Part shown: positions 1 to 9,299 of the stretch, in pieces | How positions within the stretch are numbered: the first letter of the stretch is position 1 | Layout of the letters: every line of letters begins with the position of its first letter | Assembly: GCA_002914805.1 (NCBI GenBank) | Contig: JXTB01000034.1 | Coordinates: forward strand, 1,220,972 to 1,284,971 | Reading direction: 5' to 3' | Length of the DNA: 64,000 bases | Source of the DNA: Parasponia andersonii | Lineage: Eukaryota; Streptophyta; Magnoliopsida; Rosales; Cannabaceae | The notes under the pieces: generated by a model | What the model was told of the DNA's origin: nothing | What the model saw: only the letters and a program-made list of their open reading frames with translations | Database searches by the model: none | Position numbers and translations under genes: made by a program

Positions 1-560
1 CAACTCAGGAGGGATTCCACCGTCGTAGTTGTTATCGTACATTTCTTTGAGATTCTTCAACAGAACCAAGCTTGCCGGAAACTTCCCACTGAGGCTGTTC
101 CCGTTCAGACCCAGATAATCTAAGCTCTGAATCTCAGAGTACTTTTCCGGTATGCTTCCCGTGAAGTAGTTCCCGCCAAGATGAAGATGTTTAATCTTTT
201 TGAGCCCAACAATCTCGATCGGTAATGGACCAGTGAAATTGTTGTCGTACATGTCGAGAACTTCGAGCTCCGTCATTCCGAGCGTGATTTCTCCGGGGAA
301 CCTGCCACTGAAGACGGTGTTAGAGATGTTTAAGTGTTTTAGGGACGTAAGGTACGCCATCTCCGCGGGGAGTTTCCCGGTGAGATTGTCGCAGGCGATG
401 GTGAGCTTCACGAGCTTATTCAAAAGCCCAATCTCCGGCTGTAAGTAACCAAACAGGGGAACATTGGTGACATTGAGAACGGTGACACGTGACTCGTCGT
501 CGCACGTGACTCCAGAGAAGGAACAATGCACTGAGGAAGACGATGACGAAGGGGATTACC
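1..560 (-). pseudogene. CLV1-like receptor kinase fragment A (N-terminal LRR part, truncated)
   Basis: The minus strand reads as the LRR N-terminal cap and first leucine-rich repeats of a CLAVATA1-type receptor. It is closely similar to the intact gene at about 58612-59180 (shared words include [11 protein letters not shown] and [12 protein letters not shown]). The frame stays open over the part I read. Three codons are missing near position 38, where MYVGYDNN of the intact gene reads MYDNN. Similarity stops near position 560, before the signal peptide, and the following DNA is unrelated, so there is no start codon or secretion signal. The fragment runs off the left edge of the window, so its kinase end is unknown. 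It is best read as a truncated duplicate of the receptor gene at 55793-59345. Confidence 0.85.
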
Positions 561-706
561 AGTCCCACTCCACGACAGAATGAGAATGAGAATAAGACGT
601 AAAGAAAGAAAATATGAATAAGAAGATGAGAAAATTGTATCTTATAAAAATGCAGCATTGACTCCTTTTGTCTACGTTGAAATCGTGTTAAACGAAAAAT
701 TGTTAT

Positions 707-712
<6 letters not shown>

Positions 713-739
<27 letters not shown>
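713..739. repeat. (TA)n microsatellite, insertion target of a MITE
   Basis: Uninterrupted TA dinucleotides directly abut the left end of the small TIR element. More TA repeat follows its right end (1108-1130), so the element sits inside a TA tract and its target duplication cannot be separated from the repeat. Confidence 0.9.
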
Positions 740-740
<1 letters not shown>

Positions 741-1107
741 GTCACCAAACCAGAGTAGTAGCTATTTATTTTTTTTACCTATGTATTTATTTCTTTTACC
801 AACGATAGGTATCAATTTAGCCAATGAAAATTTAGCATACACATTTTTTTATTGTAAAAAGTAAGAGAGAGAAGAACATTAATGATGCACGTTTTTTCAT
901 GCACTTTATTATAATCATTGGATCACTAAAATACCTACCCATAGGTAAAAAAAAAATACCTATTGGATTGGCAACCATATATATTGTAAAAAGTAAGAGA
1001 GAGAAGAACATTAATGATGCACGTTTTTTCATGCACTTCATTATAATCATTGGATCACTAAAATATTTACCCATAGGTAAAAAAAAATACCTATTGGATT
1101 GGCAACC
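740..1107. mobile_element. Mutator-like MITE, copy 1 (non-autonomous TIR element)
   Basis: The left end GGTCACCAAACCA and the complement of the right end, GGTTGCCAATCCA, form imperfect terminal inverted repeats. They continue inward through a run containing a 'tacctatg' word. The element has no coding capacity. A second copy at 28129-28362 shares both termini and the interior (gtaaaa-gta-gagagagaa, cattaatgat, cacgtttttt). That copy has a 9-bp target duplication, typical of Mutator-like elements. Here the flanks are TA repeats on both sides. An interior tandem duplication that includes a second copy of the right end makes this copy longer. Confidence 0.65.
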
Positions 1108-1114
1108 ATATATA
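851..1114. repeat. 132-bp tandem duplication inside the MITE
   Basis: The block starting 'attgtaaaaagtaagagaga' at 851 is repeated at 983, a period of 132 bp, with only a few differences. Each unit carries one copy of the MITE right end (ggattggcaacc), so the element has two right termini in tandem. Confidence 0.9.
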
Positions 1115-1164
1115 TATATATATATATATAAGTTGTTGTATTTTTTAACTATCAGATTATCTGT

Positions 1165-1799
1165 TGTTGACGGAGGTTTTGTCAACAATAAATTGAGAAA
1201 AATTGCAAGATGTGGCTTATGTGTGAAAATGATTAATCAATCAAAATAAATAAATAGACAAGAATTTTATAGTGGTTCAGCCCCAAAAAAGATGAACCTA
1301 CTTTTACTGTTTTTTACTATTTTCTGGAGAATTACAAGAGTTTTGTTAAGTTTCAAGGCTGGAATTCTAAGAGCTCAAAATTACAGTGTGTTGTCTGGAA
1401 AGAAGAAGTAAGAGTCTAAAAAGTTCCCAGAAGATCTAAAAAATCAAAGACCCCTTACAACTGCATTGAACTCCCTTTATATAAGTGAGGATAGCTCAAT
1501 GTTTCCCAATTGTGAGAATGGGTAACTGTATAATCAGAAAATACAATTTGAGTAATAATATAACTGGGTAATAACTTAAATGAGATGACTGGTCGATCTT
1601 TAAAGAGAAACTTTTGTTTCCCTTTCTTTGTAGGTTACCCGTTTGACGAAACTTAGCATAGTTTCTTTTTCATTCTAGTCGTACTTAACTCGTTTAGAAG
1701 AGATCGCACTTAATCTTACTCATGCACCTGATACGTCCACTTGATCAACTTTTTCCTTTTTGGCATTGACCAATATATAAATTTTTGGACCGGACAACA
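1165..1799. mobile_element. Solo LTR of the Tat-type gypsy family found complete at 43696-54780
   Basis: The sequence from TGTTGACGGAGG to CGGACAACA matches both LTRs of the full gypsy element (43696-44390 and 54092-54780) along its length. It has no internal region on either side. Flanking pentamers are TCTGT on the left and TTTGT on the right, an imperfect target duplication. It is about 55 bp shorter than the other LTRs because it has fewer copies of the repeated 'gtcgcacttaactc' motif near its right end. A solo LTR is the usual product of recombination between the two LTRs of one element. Confidence 0.85.
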
Positions 1800-2681
1800 T
1801 TTGTGATCCAATATCCAATAACTATTAGCAATTGAATTGATTCCCATATATATATATATATATATATATAAAACAATATAATAAATTAGTGTGTGCAATA
1901 ATTAACAATCGGATTTTCATGAATCATGCCAAACATCAAATAGATAAACTTAAAAAGAGGTCAACAGAAATGGCAAGAAGTTTCCAAGATGCAAATTGCA
2001 ATAGTATGGTTTTGGCCATTTAATTTTAATTTTTTTTTTAAAAAAACCTTGTTCAAAAAGGGGGAAAAAAAAACCAATAGCTTGCAATAATTTGCATTGA
2101 ATGATCTATTATTTGACGTAAAATTACGGACAAGCTTGGTGGGCTGATCCCATCAACAAGTTTAATCAAACTTAAAATCATAGGATAAAGTATTCCGCTA
2201 ACGTCGGTAACATCCATCCATTTTGGTACATGCATTGTTGTTTAGATAAACGTCAAGGTAAATGAATTTAAAATAAAATATAAATAACAAAAAATTATAA
2301 ATAATTTAATAAATGATTTAAAGATTTATCGTGATTCAATTATAAAATATAATTTATATCCACGTTAGAAAAAGTGAAGAATAACCAAAGAAGATTACAA
2401 GAGTCACACAAAATTTCTCTCACACTCAAATCTCTATTTTACAAAAACAATCAAAACTGCCAAAAAAATATTTTGCTAACAATCTTGATGCCAATTTCTA
2501 AAGGAAAAACAACAAATAAACATACCATAAATAAACAAAACCCAAAGCATATTTATACCAAATTCCCACGAACTAAAAGGGATTGATTCGTATATTGAGA
2601 GACCAAACAACAAACGGTTGTCCAAAGATCTCTTTGTGACTATGGCTGTTACTCTATTCTTCACGTTGCATACATACATAT
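1800..2681. other. Intergenic, no gene seen
   Basis: AT-rich DNA with a (TA)n tract at about 1846-1870. Short ORFs here show no recognisable domain. I see no RNA gene or defined repeat in it. Confidence 0.6.
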
Positions 2682-3505
2682 TGTGGGACCCGTTCCCAAG
2701 CCATACGCCACGTGGAAGGCCACGCGGGTCGCTCGTGATCTCACAATCGGCCATTGGACTGTCCGAAGTTAGGGCCGAGCCCATCACAGACCCTGGACAG
2801 TCTGACCCAGTTCGACCCCAACCTCGACAGCTGGGGGGTCGGAACCCCCAAGGGTCTTCTACCTGAATACAATGGCCCTTACCTCGATAGTTGAGGGGGT
2901 TGGAAGCCCCAAGGGTCCTCTATCTGAATACAATGGAAAGTAACTCACGATTCCAGACCCAGACAGAGCATTTAATGCGATCCTGGGTAGGCGTGTGCAA
3001 GGGGCAAGCCGTCCTGACAAAACGATGATTTACCCAAATCTCACCCCTGACAGATTCAAGCTATAGGAGGCGGCAGAAATCAAGCTACGGCGATACAGAG
3101 GATATCACGGAAATCTCGGTCCGTGACTTCTGAAAAAGATTTTGAGGAGAAAGGTACTCAGTCTTGAGATTGAGACCCGTATGATTCACAATCTCGGGAC
3201 AATTTATATAAGAGTCATGCGTTCCCGAGAAGGGCATGTACGCTTACAAAAAGAAAATATATAAAGAAAGCTTATGAGCAAGAAACAAATATATACTCAT
3301 ACTGAACTAATTCCTTGCTACCCTGTATCAAAGATAAACTACTGACTTAAGTATCGGAGAGTCTTTGCAGGTAGCTACCCCCGCTTCTCTAATCATGCTT
3401 AGAGTTCAGAGTACTTTGGGATAGCGAGGACACGTGGACAGTTGGAGAACACATCATCGGCGGTTCAGAGACATGTGGACGACTGGTGAGAAACTTGCTC
3501 CAACA
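2682..3505 (+). repeat. 5' LTR of the deleted Tat element
   Basis: 824 bp, TGTGGG to CCAACA. It contains a TATA-like 'tttatataagag' near 3207 followed by the start of a transcribed leader. It differs from the 3' LTR at many scattered positions, so the insertion is not recent. Confidence 0.9.
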
Positions 3506-3507
3506 GT

Positions 3508-3525
3508 TTAGCGCCGTCTGTGGGA
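3508..3525 (+). promoter_or_regulatory. Primer binding site
   Basis: The sequence TAGCGCCGTCTGTGGGAA begins three bases after the 5' LTR. It matches the usual gypsy PBS form (TGGCGCC-type) with G changed to A at the second position. I cannot assign the tRNA with certainty. Confidence 0.75.
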
Positions 3526-3539
3526 AACGAGAAACGAGA

Positions 3540-3805
3540 AACACGGCCTTGGTCCACCTGGTTTCATACCACTAGCAGGCTAGGTCCTACTACGTGAAAA
3601 AGGTTAGTGCCCGATGATTTAACGCCGGGGATTGGGTCTTGAAAGCTAGAATAGGGAATTCTTCGAAACTGGACTCCAATTGGATCAGACCCTATGAGGT
3701 AATCGAAGCACTCGATAATGGTGCGTATGTCTTGAAGGAACTCAAAACGAGGAAAAATGTGCCGAACATGTGAAACGCTCAGCACTTGAAAAAGTATCAC
3801 GTGTA
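3540..3805 (+). pseudogene. Integrase C-terminal remnant of gypsy pol
   Basis: The plus strand reads as the end of a Ty3/gypsy integrase: a YYVKKV-type start, then a GDWVLKAR word, NWIRPYEVIEAL, GAYVLKEL and a final HLKKYHV. These correspond to the C-terminal fold that follows the catalytic core in gypsy integrases. In-frame stops interrupt it. The joining of the primer-binding-site region directly to this remnant shows that one deletion removed gag and almost all of pol. Confidence 0.8.
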
Positions 3806-4213
3806 AGGCACATACATATGATGTAAGACCATGTGAATGCCTATATTGTTGAAAAGCCTAAATCTTAAACAGGTTATGTTCTCTTTTTCCACAGATTTAT
3901 CTTTGGGGTCTGCCCACAGCGGCAGACTCCACACACTACTCGTGCATGAGACCCATATGAGCGTTCATATTATTCTAAAACTTAACTCCGGAACAGGTTA
4001 AGGTCTTCCAGAATAGGGCCTGCCCTCACTGATAGACCCGACGCTTCAGGTGCACGGGCAAAAGATATCAGGCTGCTATGGAAGAGGCTCTGCCCACAGT
4101 GGCAGACCCAACATTTTATTTGCGCAGGCTAAAAATACTACTAGATTGCCACAGAAAAGGGCCTTCCACAGTTGCGGACCATATGCACTATTCGCGCAAT
4201 CAATGCTCGCATT
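3806..4213. other. Non-coding spacer of the Tat element with short inverted repeats
   Basis: No gene. A short motif with dyad symmetry (tctgcc-cacag-ggcaga type) recurs at about 3908, 4018, 4088 and 4160 with drift. It lies between the end of pol and the minisatellite. Confidence 0.5.
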
Positions 4214-4538
4214 CTGGGACTCACGTTACTCGTCGACGACCCGAGAAAACGTGCGAAGAGGAAACTGCTACGCAACAAAAACTTGTCAGCAGACCTCAAA
4301 AACACTTGCACTCTGGGACTCACGTCGCTCGTTGACGACCCGAGAAAACGTGTGAAGAGGAAACTGCTGCACAACAAAAACTTGCCAACAGACCTCAAAA
4401 ATGCTCGCACTCTGGGACTCACGTCGCTCGTCGACTACCTGAGAAAATGTGCGAAAAGGAAACTGTTGCGCAACAAAAACTTTCCAGCAGACCTCAAAAA
4501 CGCTCGCACTCTGGGACTCACGTCGCTCGTCGACAACC
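4214..4538. repeat. 99-bp minisatellite (33-codon unit), running into an assembly gap
   Basis: The word 'ctgggactcacgt' recurs at 4214, 4313, 4412 and 4511, an exact spacing of 99 bp. Units are nearly identical (cgtcgacgacccgagaaaa, aacaaaaacttg, cagacctcaaaaa). Because 99 is a multiple of three, a plus-strand frame stays open through all units and gives a basic 33-residue repeat containing DDPRKR and KRKLL. The array runs into the N gap, and drifted units continue after it up to about 5110. Tandem repeats between pol and the 3' LTR are known for Tat/Ogre-type elements, so this is most likely non-coding. Confidence 0.9.
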
Positions 4539-4971
4539 NNNNNNNNNNNNNNNNNNNNNNNNNNNNNNNNNNNNNNNNNNNNNNNNNNNNNNNNNNNNNN
4601 NNNNNNNNNNNNNNNNNNNNNNNNNNNNNNNNNNNNNNNNNNNNNNNNNNNNNNNNNNNNNNNNNNNNNNNNNNNNNNNNNNNNNNNNNNNNNNNNNNNN
4701 NNNNNNNNNNNNNNNNNNNNNNNNNNNNNNNNNNNNNNNNNNNNNNNNNNNNNNNNNNNNNNNNNNNNNNNNNNNNNNNNNNNNNNNNNNNNNNNNNNNN
4801 NNNNNNNNNNNNNNNNNNNNNNNNNNNNNNNNNNNNNNNNNNNNNNNNNNNNNNNNNNNNNNNNNNNNNNNNNNNNNNNNNNNNNNNNNNNNNNNNNNNN
4901 NNNNNNNNNNNNNNNNNNNNNNNNNNNNNNNNNNNNNNNNNNNNNNNNNNNNNNNNNNNNNNNNNNNNNNN
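4539..4971. other. Assembly gap (433 N)
   Basis: Run of N inside the minisatellite. ORFs crossing it are artefacts. The true array length is unknown. Confidence 1.
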
Positions 4972-5755
4972 CGCGCCAAAAACTTGCCAGTAAACCTTGA
5001 AAACGATCGTACTCTGAGAATCGAATCGTACAATAAAACACTTGTCGATGACCCAAGAAAATGTACGAAAAGAAAAGGGGGTGTGCAACCCAAAAGCTTG
5101 CCAGCGGACCCCCCAAGGAACACTTCTAGCTACGTGAAGAGCTAAAGGAAAGTAGGGTCGAGATCCACCCGTTGGAAGTGGACCCTCCCTAAGGAATTTT
5201 TTGTCTACACGAAGAGCTAAAAGAAAACAGACTCTAGCCGGGGGATGATGTATTTTTGCATTATCAGGGTGTGAACAGATTTGGAGTCTACCCATTAGAA
5301 GTAGTCCAGAACCAAACCAAACGTGAAGACAGAAATCAAAATTAAAGCCTGTTTATTATGTCCTAAAAGTACAAAGTGCGCGGTTAATGGTGGTGAGCAC
5401 TCATGAACCCTACTTGCGGGATATAGATCTAGTGCGGACTCTTAAGGAGACGTCGGAGTGATAATGCCCTGTCTGTTCCTGGTAAGAGCCAAGCCCAGGC
5501 CTTCTCCTTTGCAACGACGGGTCCAAATAATGGTCGACCAATCCTTGGAGCTGGCTTCGAGCAAGGTCCCACTTGGGGTCGGAAAAATCCAGCCATACAC
5601 ACGGGTCGAACTCTACCAAAATAAGTTATAACAAGAGTTATGCCTCCATGAAACCGGATGATTCAAAACTTGCACCCCTATCTCTGGAACTAATCTTGGC
5701 AGTTATGACCCAAGGAAGACTCACTAATAGTCCGAAATCGAGTCCATACAATTAT
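4972..5755. other. Diverged minisatellite units and spacer of the Tat element
   Basis: From 4972 to about 5110 the sequence repeats the minisatellite words (aaaacttgccag, gatgacccaagaaaa) with changed spacing. The rest, up to the end of the antisense gene, shows no recognisable coding sequence. Confidence 0.6.
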
Positions 5756-7958
5756 TTATGCAGACGGTCGGACGCAGTCAACCTGAGCCAGTCTTGCAGC
5801 CAGCTCCTCGCGTCTAGTCCTCTCGACACTCAGAGCATGAGCCACCGCGCTGCTGACCCTCGCCTCCTCGAGGCTCTGATATATATCGAAGTCAGACCTC
5901 ATTTCGACGAGGGTGGCCTCGCTGTGCTTGGCCTGTGCAGAACGGGAACTCAGCTCCTTGGTCAGATCCCTGACGCGAGAAGAGTAGAAGGACTGGATGG
6001 CAGACAACTGCAAGTTAAACAACAAAGGGGGAGTCAGCATTTAGCAAAGATGTTAAAAAACATAGAAGTAACCGAGTGTAACAAACCTGCATGAAGGTGC
6101 GGGTGGTGACGAGCTTGATATTCTCTGACGTGAGCGCCTCCAGCTCCGGCTCTATGGCTGGACCCTCCCTTTGAGTATCGCCCACACCCAGGGAACACGG
6201 ACCCGCTCCGCTGGCCGCAAGGGCACCCTCTCCGCCTGCCAGGCACGCCTTCAAGGCAATGGCGATAGGGACTGAGAGAAGTCCGACACCATCAGGAGCG
6301 CCATCGGCCATGGTGGGAGTCAGTACACCTCCTCTGGGCAGGCCGCTACGTGCTGACCATTTTCTCCTTCAAAGGGTCAGCGTCGCCCCATCATCGTCAC
6401 TGTCAGATGAGGGGGCGACCCTGCCCCTCTTCTCCACCTGGCCCTCTTCCTCGTTGGATGAGCCGACCTCACGTTGCCACTTTGTAGGGACCGGGGGAGG
6501 GGAGGATAGTCTGGATTTCAATCTCGAAGCTCCCCCACTGAGCTCGGCGATCTCTCCACCGAGGCTAACAGCACTCGATTTCGAACCGGAGTCAGGGGTG
6601 GACAAGATCACTGCAGCAGACCCCCCAGCCGGACTCGGTACTGTCTTTTCCCTGCGCACGATCCGGGTGGCAGACGGTCCCCCGGATGGAGATCCACCTG
6701 CGTCGGAGCGGGGGACCGCTGGCTTTTCTCCTCCTGAAAGCACCACGAGGCACCGGCCAGTGGGTGCCTTAGCGTGAGCTTTAGGTGCCGCTGCTCCCCC
6801 CTTGACGGGTGAGGGGCCAGCTAACGGGCCCGTCTCAGAACCTGTGAAGAACAAATAACGAGATTAGCTCGCGGTCACAGTCCAACCCACAAGGACTCAA
6901 AGATGTGAAAATGAACTTACTCCTAGCCCTCTTGGGGGCGGCATTTTCTTCCTTGCAGAGCCTGACGCACTCCTTGGCCACAAGCCTCGTGGCCTCTTCG
7001 AGCTCGTGGTTGGACGGTGCCACCAGACAGTTGGTGCCCACCAACTGGCTTGAGGCCTTAACCTGCCGACTCGCCATGGTGATCCAATCATTTTTGTCCC
7101 GGCGAAATCGATTCAGGGCAGAGGCATCGAGTCGGCTCCGCAGATGTTTGGTGATGACCCAGGTATCCAAGGGGAATGGGAGGTATGAAACCATTCTGGG
7201 CATCAGGTTTATCATTAGGGGGTTGAGGACGGCCTGAATGTGCCTGCATTCCCCCAGAGAGTCGAAAATTATGATCCCCTCCAGGCCTTTGAACCGCCCT
7301 GCCGACAGATACGGCCCAAACCTGTTTTCTTCTACCGAGACTGCACAAGACAAAATAACATGAGCAATAATATCGGGAGAAGGCACAGACCCAAAGATCA
7401 CGACCTAACACTTACTCTGGAGGAAGATTGAGGGTACTTGGAAATGCTCTCCGTTCACCCAAGGGGAGCACCATGCCCCTCCAACGGCATATAGCCTGGT
7501 GTGAGAGTCTCATTATTTGTCCGACCGCGGCAACCCCCAAAAGATGTGATGCCTTGGCAGCGGCTGGAGTAGAAGATGGGGTAGGAGCCCTTCTTGGGGA
7601 TGAGGATAAGCTTATAAGCATAAAAGACCACCTCTAGGTCAATATGCATGTTATAGATAACTGATAGGGCAGAAAGCCCCATCAAAATCATGATCCCGTT
7701 TGCATTCAGCTGCATCGGATGGATTCCCGTCAAAGTAAAGAATTGGTGGATTAGGGGAGGAAGAGGGAATCGCAGCCAGTCCAGATGCTTCCTGCCCAGG
7801 ACGATGGAACCCTCGGGGGTGTAAGGATGAATGTACCAGTCCGCAGGGCCCTCAACCCGTTGCAGCGTCACTCCTCTGGGGAGGCAGAGCTGCTTCCTTA
7901 GTGAATCTAGCTCTGAATCCACAACGGGGTGCAATTTCTGATTTCGACTTGAAACCAT
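5756..7958 (-). pseudogene. Antisense spliced ORF of the Tat element (gypsy-type 'Transposase_28' protein)
   Basis: Minus-strand gene opposite to the retrotransposon. My model is complement(join(5756..6007,6087..6841,6921..7340,7417..7958)), with donors GTAAGT, GTAAGT and GTTTGT, acceptors ending in AG, and matching phases. Exon 1 starts MVSSRNQ and carries the domain annotated as 'putative gypsy-type transposon' (PF04195), with LPRGV and RFPLPPLIHQF. Exon 3 is rich in Pro, Ser and Gly. Exon 4 is an alpha-helical, probably coiled-coil tail (RVRDLTKELSSR, RTRREELAARL). Defects are at least one frame change in the later half of exon 1 and a TGA at 6369-6371. Exons 2-4 are otherwise one open frame. 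The function of these antisense ORFs is not known; they are a hallmark of Tat/Retand elements. Confidence 0.75.
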
Positions 7959-8283
7959 TGTTCTGAAACGCAACTGGAAGAGTGAAAGTCTTTAGAGGAG
8001 AAGGAAGCAGAAACCCTAGGATTTTATGAGGCTGAAATGATTGAAGATTTTAGTAAAGTGACAAATGAACGCAATTGCAGCTTTTATAGAGGAGAAGCCG
8101 AAGAGTTCTTTCTGGAAAAGGGGAGAATAAGGGAGACCAAACAGTCGGAACTTCAAAATTCAAACAGATTTCGTGATAAGGGATGGCGTGTCTCCGCATC
8201 GGTAAGAGGGGAACCACGTGCATCCCCTAGATTAGAGGAACGGAGAGACAATTTCCCCACTTGATGGATACGAATTCGTTAAA

Positions 8284-8301
8284 TAGGGAAATGGGGGCAA
8301 T
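8284..8301 (+). promoter_or_regulatory. Polypurine tract of the Tat element
   Basis: The purine-rich stretch agggaaatgggggca lies immediately before the 3' LTR start, the expected site for plus-strand priming. Confidence 0.85.
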
Positions 8302-9124
8302 TGTGGGACCCGTTCCCAAGCCATACGCCACGTAGAAGGCCACGCGGGTCGCACGTGACCTCATAATCGGCCATTGGGCCGTCCGAAGTTAGAGCCGAGC
8401 CCATCACAGACCCTGAATAGTCTGGCCCAGTTCGACCCCAACCTCGACAGTTGCGGGTCGGAACCCCCAAGGGTCTTCCACCTGAGTACAATGGCCCTTA
8501 CCTCGACAGTTGATGGGGTCAGAATCCCTAAAGGTCCTCCATCTGAATACAATGGAAAGCAACTCACGATTCCAGACCCAGACAGAGCATTTAATACGAT
8601 CCTGGGTAGGCGTGCGTAAGAGGCAAGCCGTCCTGACAGAACGGCGATTTACCCAAATCTCACCCCTGACAGATTCAAGCCATAGGAGGCGGCGGAAATC
8701 AGGCTACGGTGATACAGAGGAGATCACGGAAATCTCGGCCCGTAACTTCTGAAAAAGATTTTAAGGAGAAAGGTACTCAGTCCTGAGATTGAGACCCGTA
8801 TGGTTCATAATCTCAGGACTATTTATATAAGAGCCATGCGTTCCCGAGAGGGGCATGTATGCTTACAAAAAGAAAATATATAAAAAAAGCTTATGAGCAA
8901 AAAACAAATATATACTCATACTGAACTAATTCCTTGCTACCCTGTATCAAAGATAAACCACTGACTTAAGCATCGGAGAGTCTTTGCAGATAGCCACCCC
9001 CGCCTTTCCGACCCTGTTTGGAGTTCAGAGTACTTTGGGATAGCGAGGACACGTGGACAGTTGGAGAACACATCATCGGCGGTTCAGAGACACGTGAACG
9101 GCTAGTGAAAAACTTGCTCCAACA
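8302..9124 (+). repeat. 3' LTR of the deleted Tat element
   Basis: 823 bp, aligned end to end with the 5' LTR. It is followed directly by the second CATAT of the target duplication and a TA microsatellite. Confidence 0.9.
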
Positions 9125-9183
9125 CATATATATATATATACATACGTACATATATATATATATATACATACATATATATATAT
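9125..9183. repeat. TA/TATG-rich microsatellite at the insertion site
   Basis: Mixed TA and catacgta/catata repeats. The repeat starts with the target duplication of the Tat element. Confidence 0.85.
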
Positions 9184-9299
9184 GCTCAAAAAACTTGAAT
9201 AATCGGCTAACAATAAGAAAAGATAACTAAGTTTTATTTTTGGCATGTTGACCATACAAAAGAAAAAGGGAAACTTAGACTTCCTGGCATTAACCCAAG

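Larger units (their letters stand above)
2682..9124 (+). mobile_element. Tat-type Ty3/gypsy LTR retrotransposon, internally deleted, with antisense gene
   Basis: Two similar LTRs (2682-3505 and 8302-9124) begin TGTGGGACCC and end CCAACA. They are bounded by a perfect 5-bp target duplication, CATAT, at 2677-2681 and 9125-9129. A primer binding site follows the left LTR and a polypurine tract precedes the right LTR, so the element reads on the plus strand. Gag, protease, reverse transcriptase, RNase H and most of integrase are missing. Only the integrase C-terminus remains (about 3560-3805). After it come a spacer with a 99-bp minisatellite and an antisense spliced gene, the arrangement known for Tat/Retand elements. 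It could only move with proteins supplied in trans. An assembly gap lies inside. Confidence 0.9.

Noticed and set aside
899-1249. Plus-strand ORF of 116 codons with an internal repeat, and its minus-strand mirror
   Set aside because: It is a translation of the tandemly duplicated MITE and flanking TA repeat.
3908-4180. Short inverted repeats that might suggest a CRISPR-like array
   Set aside because: Only four drifted copies with unequal spacing, in a plant retrotransposon spacer.
4214-4538. 33-residue tandem repeats as TAL-effector-like or PPR-like protein
   Set aside because: Unit length is similar, but the sequence (DDPRKR, KRKLL) matches neither family and the context is a retrotransposon minisatellite.
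4172-5295. Long ORFs of 200-286 codons on both strands over the N gap
   Set aside because: They exist only because N is read as open codons; the real part is the 99-bp minisatellite.
6259-6777. 172-codon plus-strand ORF in the Tat element
   Set aside because: It lies opposite exon 3 of the antisense gene, whose frame joins its neighbours across splice sites. Low-complexity Pro/Ser sequence keeps the other strand open too.
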